Assembly: GCA_018819515.1 (NCBI GenBank)
Contig: JAHJPX010000014.1
Coordinates: 62,001 to 126,000, forward strand
Direction of reading: 5' to 3'
DNA length: 64,000 bases
DNA from: Gammaproteobacteria bacterium
GTDB taxonomy: Bacteria; Pseudomonadota; Gammaproteobacteria; Burkholderiales; Rhodocyclaceae
In this document: positions 58,090 through 64,000 of the stretch, piece after piece
Numbering within the stretch: position 1 is the first letter of the stretch
How the letters are laid out: the number at the start of each line of letters is the position of its first letter
Position numbers and translations under genes: made by a program
The notes under the pieces: model-generated
What the model saw: the letters and a program-made list of their open reading frames with translations, nothing else
Database searches by the model: none
Told to the model about the DNA's origin: nothing

Positions 58090-60095
58090 GGCCGCGCCAC
58101 CAGCAGAAGCAGCAGCAGGGTCAGGAAACTGTACAGCAGATAGATGGCGATGCGGCCGCCTTGTATCCGCACGATCAGGCCCGAGACCCAGTCGGCCACC
58201 CGCGCTACCGGCAGGTAGAGCCAGTACCAGAAGTGGTCCTCGACCTTGACCGAGTAGTAGGGCTGTTCGTCGCGGATGCTCGGGAAGTGGCGTTCCATGC
58301 GGAACATCGGCTCGAAGATGCGGCGGATCGGCTGCGAAAAGCCTTCCGCGGTGTCCTGGGCGCGCGGCCCCTGGAAGAAATAGCCGCAGTCCCAAGCGTC
58401 CGATCGGCGCGTGCGACCGTGGTAGAAGCGGCGCACCATCCAGCGCGCCAGCAGCAGTACGGTGGCGATGGTGGCGAGGAACAGCATCGGCATGTAGCTG
58501 GCGCGGTCTGGCGAGATCGGCGCCAGCATGGCCCAGCCGTGCTCGGCCACCCTGCCGGCGAGGCCGGTGCCGAGTAGCTGCTGCGTCGCTCCATCGATAA
58601 GGCCGATCAGGGTCGAGGGAAGCACGCCGAGCAGCACGGTCAACACAGCCAGCCAGACGAGGCCGGCACGCTCCCACGGACCCGCGTCGTGGGCGTGAAT
58701 CAGGTTCGGCTCGCGCATCTGGCCGAGGAAAATGATGCCGTGGAACTTGACCATGGCGAAACCGGCCATCGCCGCGACCAGCGCGATCACCGCCGCGGCG
58801 ACCGGCACGATCATGTTGAGCCAGGAATGCGGCAGACCCGGCGAGAACAAAAATGCCTGCAGCAGGAGCCATTCGGAAACGAAACCGGAGAGAGGCGGCA
58901 GACCGGCGCTGGCGATCACGCCGAGCAAGGCCAGCCACGCGACCCAGGGCATTCGATGGATCAGGCCGCCGAGCCTGCCCAAGCTGCGCTCGTGGGTGGC
59001 GTGCAACACCGAACCGGTGCACAGGAACAGCAGGCTCTTGAAGCCGGCGTGGGCAAGACAATGATAGAAGACCGCCGTCATCGCCAGCGCGGCCAGTATC
59101 TCCATGTGGAAGGAATGGAAGAGCAGCGCCAGGCCGATGCCGACCGCCAGAAGGCCGATGTTCTCGATCGACGAGTAGGCCAGCAGCCGCTTCATGTCGG
59201 ATTGCACGGTGGAATACAGCACACCGAAAAGCGCGGTGACGAGACCGATCGCCATGGCGACCACGCCCCACCACCAGATGGTCGTGCCAACAAGATCGAA
59301 GCACACCCGCAACAGGCCGTAGATGGCGGTCTTGAGCATGATGCCGCTCATCATCGCCGACACCGGCGAGGGTGCTGCCGGGTGCGCCTCGGGCAGCCAG
59401 ACATGCACCGGCACCAGGCCGGCCTTGGCGCCGAAGCCGACCAGCGCGAGCAGGAACGCGGCGGAGCCCCAGAACGGCGACAGTTCCTGCGCACGCATGC
59501 CGGCGAAGGTGTAGTCGCCCGCGCCGCCAGTCATGACCCCGAACGAAAGCAGGATGGAGATCGCGCCGACGTGGGCGATCAGCAGATACAGGTAGCCGGC
59601 GCGGCGAATCGCCTCATGGCGGTGATCGGTAGTGACGAGCAGGAACGACGACAGCGCCATACCTTCCCAGGCAACCATGAAGGCGTAGGCGTCGTCGGCC
59701 AGCAGCACCATGAGCATGCTGGCCAGGAAGAGGTGGTACTCGATGCAGAGCAGGCCGGGTGCGGCACCCTCACCCTTGCGGAAATAGCCGGCGGCGTAAA
59801 CCGAGATGCCGAACGAGACGAAGCCCAGCAGCAACACGAAAACCGCGGCGAGATTGTCGAGCCGAAGGTGAAAGGGAAGCGTCGGCAGGCCGATGGCCAG
59901 CACGGTCGCCTGCGGTTCATCACCGAGAAAGAACAGCGCGGTGACACCGACAATGAAGCTGACCACGGAACCAAAAGGGAACAGGGTCTTTGAAATAAAT
60001 TCCAGCCGGCGCGGAGCCAGCATCCCAGCCAAGCCGATTGCCAGCCACGCGCAGGCGGCAATCAGCAGAACATCGATGGAGATGAGTGGCGGCAT
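58086..60095 (-). CDS. Ehr/Hyf-like complex, HyfB-type (NuoL-like) membrane subunit
   Basis: The 669-residue protein has about 16 helices with the antiporter pattern GFGAKAGLVPVHVWLPEAHPAAPSPVSAMMSGIMLK, AFMVAWEGMALSSFLLVTTDHRH (conserved Glu) and LAYSSIENIGLLAVGIGLALLF. A long C-terminal part with a basic/acidic region (FYHGRTRRSDAWDCGYFFQGP) fits HyfB rather than complex I NuoL with its lateral helix. It is first in transcription order of the six-gene unit; a repeat and the SLC13 gene lie upstream. Confidence 0.9.
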   Translation of the reverse strand: MPPLISIDVLLIAACAWLAIGLAGMLAPRRLEFISKTLFPFGSVVSFIVGVTALFFLGDEPQATVLAIGLPTLPFHLRLDNLAAVFVLLLGFVSFGISVYAAGYFRKGEGAAPGLLCIEYHLFLASMLMVLLADDAYAFMVAWEGMALSSFLLVTTDHRHEAIRRAGYLYLLIAHVGAISILLSFGVMTGGAGDYTFAGMRAQELSPFWGSAAFLLALVGFGAKAGLVPVHVWLPEAHPAAPSPVSAMMSGIMLKTAIYGLLRVCFDLVGTTIWWWGVVAMAIGLVTALFGVLYSTVQSDMKRLLAYSSIENIGLLAVGIGLALLFHSFHMEILAALAMTAVFYHCLAHAGFKSLLFLCTGSVLHATHERSLGRLGGLIHRMPWVAWLALLGVIASAGLPPLSGFVSEWLLLQAFLFSPGLPHSWLNMIVPVAAAVIALVAAMAGFAMVKFHGIIFLGQMREPNLIHAHDAGPWERAGLVWLAVLTVLLGVLPSTLIGLIDGATQQLLGTGLAGRVAEHGWAMLAPISPDRASYMPMLFLATIATVLLLARWMVRRFYHGRTRRSDAWDCGYFFQGPRAQDTAEGFSQPIRRIFEPMFRMERHFPSIRDEQPYYSVKVEDHFWYWLYLPVARVADWVSGLIVRIQGGRIAIYLLYSFLTLLLLLLVARP

Positions 60096-60135
60096 GGCGG
60101 TCGGATCACGAGCGGCCGATTATAGGGCCAGCCGC

Positions 60136-60161
60136 GAAAGTCAGCCGTGGCGACACGCCGC
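60136..60161 (+). repeat. Dispersed palindromic repeat, short form
   Basis: Abuts the stop of the SLC13 gene (60161) and is the only feature in the 65-nt gap before the Ehr operon. Confidence 0.85.
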
Positions 60162-62101
60162 TAGAGCACCAGGTTCATCATCACCATCAACACTACGATG
60201 AACAGCACGGTCATGATGCCGCCCGCACGCATGAAGTCAGGAACCCGATAGCCGCCCGGCCCCATGATCAAGGCATTGACCTGATGGGTCGGCAGGAAGA
60301 AGGAGTTTGAAGTCGCCAAGGCTACGGTGAGCGCGAACACCGCCGGATCGGCGCCGGCGCCAATGGCGATATTGACGGCCAGCGGCACCAGCAGCACGGT
60401 GGCACCTACGTTGGACATCACCAGGGTGAAGGCCGTTGCAAGCACGGCGACAACCAGCTGGATACCCCAGACGGGCGTACCGGCAAGGTGGGTCAGCGCC
60501 TGCTGGGCGATCCATGCCGCCGTGCCGCTGCTCTCCACCGCGTGGCCGAGCGGAATCAGGCTGGCAAGCAGGAATACCGATTTCCAGCTCACCGCCTGGT
60601 AGGCCTCCTCAATCTTCAGCACGCCGGTCACGATCATGCCGATAGCGCCGGTCATCAAGGCAATCGACAGGCGGATATCGGTGAACAGGATCATGCCGAG
60701 CGCGATGACGAAGAACACCAGCGCCGGCTTGACCTTATGCGGACGCAGTTCCTCGTGCGGATACTCGGTGGTGATGACGACGAAGTTGCGGCGATCCTTC
60801 TCCAGGCGCGATAGCGCCAGCCAGGACGTATGCACCACCAGCGCGTCGCCGGCCTGCAGCGGAATATCGCGCACGCCCTCGCCCTCGCGCAGCGTCGTGC
60901 CGCCGCGATGCAGCGCGGTCAGGGAGATGCCGTACGTCTTGCGCAACCAGACGTCGCGTGCGCTCTTGCCAATCAGGTCGGAACCGGGCGGAATCACCAC
61001 CTCGGCAATACCGGACTTGGTCGGCGCCAACTGTTCGCTGAAGGTTGCCAGCTCGTCGCGGAGAATCAGACCGTTGGCCGTCGCGAACTCATGCAGCACA
61101 TCCGGAGCGCCGAGTATGCCCAGCACGCTGTTAGCGGCGATGACGACGTCGCGCGCCGGACCCATGCGCATATCGTCGCCACCGCGCAGGATGCCGACCA
61201 CGCGCAAGCGGTTCGGCCCTTCGATATCATTGAGCGTCTTGCCGACCAGCGGATTGTTTTTGGGGACCGTGGCCTCATACACTGCGTAGTCGAGGCCATA
61301 CATGCGCTGAAAATAGTCCATTGCGTCGGCGCCGTGGCCACTGCTATCCCGGCTTTTGCCCGGCAGTACGAAACGGCCGGCGAGCACAAAATAGACGATG
61401 CCGGTCGCCAGCAGCGCAAGACCGATCGGTGTCACGGAAAATAGCGACCAGGCTTCCATCTGCTTGTCGGCCGGCAAGACCTTGTTCGAGGTGTGAATCA
61501 GGTCGTTCAACAGGATCAGTGGGCTCGAACCGATCATGGTGATTGTGCCGCCGAGAATCGCGCAAAAGCCCATGGGCATGAGCAGGCGCGACATTGGCAG
61601 GCCTGTGCGCCCCGAAATGCGGCCGACCACCGGCAGGAACAGCGCGGCGGCGCCGACGTTCTGCATGAAGCTGGAGATGAAGCCGACCGTGCCGGAAATC
61701 GCCGGAATGACGCGCGCCTCGGTCTGGCCGGCAAACCTGAGGATGGTCGCTGCAACCTTGCTCATCAACCCCGTCTTGTCCAGGCCCGCACCCACGATCA
61801 TGACCGCGATGATGGACATGACGGCATTACTGGAAAAGCCGCGAAACAGCTCGGAATCGTGCACGAGAGGCTTGGGCATGCCGATGCTGCCGCCGAAATG
61901 GCTGATGAGGCCCAGCAACACCATGATGCAGACGGCCGCAACGTCGACGCCAACCACCTCGAAGGCGAACAGGAACACCGTCAACATCAGGATGCCAAGC
62001 ACGACGGCGATTTCGCGACTGGGCACCAGCGTCGTGGCGAAAGCCCAGACGACGAGAAAGAGAACGGCGGCAATCAGGGTCTTGGTGGCGAGGCGGGGCA
62101 T
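60161..62101 (-). CDS. SLC13/DASS-type anion transporter with RCK_C (TrkA-C) domains
   Basis: The 646-residue protein has two sets of transport helices flanking a cytoplasmic pair of TrkA-C/RCK_C domains at about residues 270-450 (NPLVGKTLNDIEGPNRLRVVGILRGG; SDLIGKSARDVWLRKTYGISLTALHRGG). It has transporter motifs SSFMQNVGAAALFLPVV (Na+/substrate loop type) near 145 and SNVGATVLLVPLAVN near 560. This layout is that of bacterial sodium-coupled sulfate/dicarboxylate or SAC1-like transporters. The substrate is not determined; the SulP gene just upstream suggests a shared anion. Confidence 0.85.
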   Translation of the reverse strand: MPRLATKTLIAAVLFLVVWAFATTLVPSREIAVVLGILMLTVFLFAFEVVGVDVAAVCIMVLLGLISHFGGSIGMPKPLVHDSELFRGFSSNAVMSIIAVMIVGAGLDKTGLMSKVAATILRFAGQTEARVIPAISGTVGFISSFMQNVGAAALFLPVVGRISGRTGLPMSRLLMPMGFCAILGGTITMIGSSPLILLNDLIHTSNKVLPADKQMEAWSLFSVTPIGLALLATGIVYFVLAGRFVLPGKSRDSSGHGADAMDYFQRMYGLDYAVYEATVPKNNPLVGKTLNDIEGPNRLRVVGILRGGDDMRMGPARDVVIAANSVLGILGAPDVLHEFATANGLILRDELATFSEQLAPTKSGIAEVVIPPGSDLIGKSARDVWLRKTYGISLTALHRGGTTLREGEGVRDIPLQAGDALVVHTSWLALSRLEKDRRNFVVITTEYPHEELRPHKVKPALVFFVIALGMILFTDIRLSIALMTGAIGMIVTGVLKIEEAYQAVSWKSVFLLASLIPLGHAVESSGTAAWIAQQALTHLAGTPVWGIQLVVAVLATAFTLVMSNVGATVLLVPLAVNIAIGAGADPAVFALTVALATSNSFFLPTHQVNALIMGPGGYRVPDFMRAGGIMTVLFIVVLMVMMNLVL

Positions 62102-62131
62102 GGCGGTTCCTGGTCTGGATGGCGGTGAAAA

Positions 62132-64000
62132 TCAAGGGATGGCGGGACGCAGCGCGTCCTGGCTGCTGTTGTCGCCGGCTCTGGCATGTATGGCGGTCAG
62201 GGCGAGATCGGCAGTCGGGAAGACGTTGTCCTGGCTGACGACGTCGAACAGGCCGGTGGCACGCATGACGTCGATCACCTGCTTCTTGAGGCCCGAGAAG
62301 ACGACCGTGACACCGATGCCGTCGAGTCGCTCGACGATGTGGCGCATGACTTCCTCACCCGAGGCATCCATTTCATTGATGCCGTCGCCGACGACCAGCA
62401 GGTACTTTGCTTTCGGGTTTGCCGCGACGGCTTCGAGGATCGCATCCTCGAAGTAGGCGACGTTGGCGAAGTAGAGGCGGCCATCGAAGCGCACGGCAGT
62501 AACAACCTCCGAGGCCGGCAAGTTGTGCACCCTGGCATCGCGCAGCGTGCCATCGGGATAGCGACCGAGAATGGCGACGCGCGGCGACATGGTGCGATAC
62601 AGGTAGAGGCCGATGGCGAGGCCGGCGCCAACCATGATGCCGTTGTCGAGATGTGGCGCGAACGCCAGCGTGGCGACGAAGGTGACCACGGCGGCAATGC
62701 CGTCGTGCCGGTTGGCCTGCCAGGCGTGCTTGATGGCGCCAAGGTTGATCAGGCCGACCACCGCCATGATGATCACCGCGGCCAGCACCGCCTGTGGCAG
62801 ATGATGAAGCAATGGTGTCAGGAACAGCAGCGTCAGCAGCACGAAAAGTCCGGTGAATACCGACGACATGCCGGTCTTCGCCCCGGCATTGATGTTCACC
62901 GCCGAGCGCGAGAAGGAACCGGACACCGGAAACGACTGGGTCAGGCTGCCGACGATATTGGCCAGTCCCTGTCCGACCAGTTCCTGGTTGGGATCGATCT
63001 TCTGTTTGGTCTTGGCGGCGATGGCCTTGGCGATTGAAATTGCCTCCATGAAACCGACCAGTGAAATGACGATGGCCACCGACAGCAGGCTTCCGAATGT
63101 CTCCCAGGAGATCGTCGGCAGAGCGACGGCAGGCAGCCCTTCGGGCACCTTGCCGACCACTTCGCCGCCACCGACCATCCTGAAGGTATCGGTGCCGGCG
63201 TGCGGAATGCGCCAGCGGCCACCGTCGCCCGCTTTGCCCGCGGGCACCTGACCGGCCGCGTGGTATTCCGGCGTGTCGCCGGCGCTGACTTTTTCGAACA
63301 CCATGCTGCGCAAGGCGCGATTGCGCCGACGGTTCTCGTCCTCGCGGTCCTTGAGCTGAAGTCGCCGCAGCTCGATTTCGTAATTCAGGGTAATGGCTTC
63401 GTGCGACAGTTCGCCGTTCGCGATGCGCGCCCGCTTCAAGGCAGCCGATTTGGCAACGATGTCGGCGTTGATCTCCGCGATGCGCGCCTCGGCGCGCTCA
63501 AAGCCGGCCAGTAGCGCCTTTGCCTCGGGCTCCATGATCTGCTCGACACTCGCGATGTCGTTGCGCTCGAAACCGATCAGCCACGAGGCCATGGTCGTCA
63601 CCGCGACGGCGATCAGGACGCCAGGCCATTTCGGCGCCTTCTTGCGGATGACCCACATGATGGCGATCGCCGCCACCCCCATGGCAAGCGTCGGCCAGTG
63701 GGTGTCGCCCACCTGCCTCGCCACCCCCCAGATATCCTCGATGAAACGCTCGGAGCGGCCCATGGGCACGCCGATCAGCTTGTTGACCTGCGACAGGCCG
63801 ATGATCATGGCGGCGGCGTTGGTGAAGCCGACGATGACGGGATGCGACAGGAAGTTGACGATGAGGCCGAGTTTGAACAGGCCGAGGGACAATTGGACGA
63901 TGCCCACCATCAGGGCCAGCATTACCGCCAGCGCCACGAAATGCGACGATCCCGGCGCAGCCAGCGGAGCCAGCGACGACGCCGTCAGCAACGAAACCAC
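62132..64000 (-). CDS. SulP family anion transporter with STAS domain, partial, with a coiled-coil insert
   Basis: At least 622 residues; the N-terminus lies beyond the right edge. It has the SulP transport core (NPNQELVGQGLANIVGSLTQSFPVSGSFSRSAVN motif, as DPNQELVGQGLANIVGS here) and a C-terminal STAS domain (LLVVGDGINEMDASGEEVMRHIVERL). Between the core halves is an unusual insert of about 120 residues: a charged coiled coil (RAEARIAEINADIVAKSAALKRARI; NYEIELRRLQLKDREDENRRR) then a loop in which KVSAGDTPEY is encoded by a dispersed repeat copy. Substrate could be sulfate, bicarbonate or a dicarboxylate. Confidence 0.85.
   Translation of the reverse strand: MVSLLTASSLAPLAAPGSSHFVALAVMLALMVGIVQLSLGLFKLGLIVNFLSHPVIVGFTNAAAMIIGLSQVNKLIGVPMGRSERFIEDIWGVARQVGDTHWPTLAMGVAAIAIMWVIRKKAPKWPGVLIAVAVTTMASWLIGFERNDIASVEQIMEPEAKALLAGFERAEARIAEINADIVAKSAALKRARIANGELSHEAITLNYEIELRRLQLKDREDENRRRNRALRSMVFEKVSAGDTPEYHAAGQVPAGKAGDGGRWRIPHAGTDTFRMVGGGEVVGKVPEGLPAVALPTISWETFGSLLSVAIVISLVGFMEAISIAKAIAAKTKQKIDPNQELVGQGLANIVGSLTQSFPVSGSFSRSAVNINAGAKTGMSSVFTGLFVLLTLLFLTPLLHHLPQAVLAAVIIMAVVGLINLGAIKHAWQANRHDGIAAVVTFVATLAFAPHLDNGIMVGAGLAIGLYLYRTMSPRVAILGRYPDGTLRDARVHNLPASEVVTAVRFDGRLYFANVAYFEDAILEAVAANPKAKYLLVVGDGINEMDASGEEVMRHIVERLDGIGVTVVFSGLKKQVIDVMRATGLFDVVSQDNVFPTADLALTAIHARAGDNSSQDALRPAIP
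63270..63296 (-). repeat. Dispersed repeat inside the SulP coding sequence
   Basis: Inverted copy (GGCGTGTCGCCGGCG then CTGACTTTTTC on the + strand) translated in frame as KVSAGDTPEY at the end of the coiled-coil insert. Confidence 0.75.

Noticed and set aside
52732..60095. Active NiFe hydrogenase-4 / formate hydrogenlyase
   Set aside because: The large subunit lacks both cysteine pairs needed for the NiFe site, and no formate dehydrogenase or hydrogenase maturation gene is present.

Overview
The window is 64 kb of high-GC bacterial chromosome with dense, mostly housekeeping and accessory genes. The mix points to a respiring betaproteobacterium, most likely of the Rhodocyclales/Rhodocyclaceae type: c4-like cytochromes, a Cyc2-like outer-membrane cytochrome, an NnrS-type gene, homospermidine synthase, many c-di-GMP and two-component proteins, and an energy-converting-hydrogenase-related (Ehr) complex. 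No rRNA, tRNA, CRISPR array, transposase or prophage gene was seen. The species is not identified. || Layout. 0-5 kb: a minus-strand run with a sensor fragment, DUF190, CrcB, a PEGA lipoprotein, two diheme cytochromes and a Cyc2-like cytochrome-porin, divergent from a NarL-type two-component pair (5.1-7.2 kb). 7-13 kb: homospermidine synthase, DUF599, an HtrA protease, and an iron-ADH overlapping a carbonic-anhydrase-like gene. 13-25 kb: c-di-GMP and phosphorelay signalling (HD-GYP regulator, 1303-residue hybrid kinase, GGDEF-EAL protein), an acyltransferase, TauE/SafE and CDF transporters, and an EEP-fold hydrolase. 25-38 kb: fumarase, PhzF, a beta-helix lipoprotein, DJ-1, RsuA-type, an ABC-F (YbiT-type) protein, a cytochrome, a methyltransferase and a CNNM/CBS protein. 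38-48 kb: three more Cys-Gly-rich lipoproteins, an HNH nuclease, aspartase, and a small integron. 48-52.7 kb: gloA, a globin, lipoproteins, YitT, and an interrupted nnrS. 52.7-60 kb: a six-gene Ehr/Hyf-like complex. 60-64 kb: SLC13 and SulP transporters. || Three things stand out. (1) Between 44.15 and 46.03 kb lies what I read as an integrase-less integron: an attI-like site followed by two same-strand cassettes, each ending in an attC-like structure. They encode a DUF4365-type predicted nuclease and a protein with an RNSAAH (R-x4-H, HEPN-like) motif. The cassettes could be a defence pair; that part is inference. (2) A dispersed palindromic repeat occurs about 24 times, in short, intermediate and long forms. 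It usually sits next to stop codons, and in two places it has become part of a coding sequence (iron-ADH, SulP). (3) The Hyf-like operon keeps the iron-sulfur ligands of its small subunit but has lost the NiFe cysteines of its large subunit, so it should be an ion-pumping complex without hydrogenase activity. || Working together: the cytochrome block could carry electrons between the cell surface and the periplasm, under the divergent kinase/regulator pair. The Ehr complex and the SLC13/SulP transporters upstream of it form one strand block that may couple ion gradients to anion uptake. All functions are read from sequence motifs; no searches were run.
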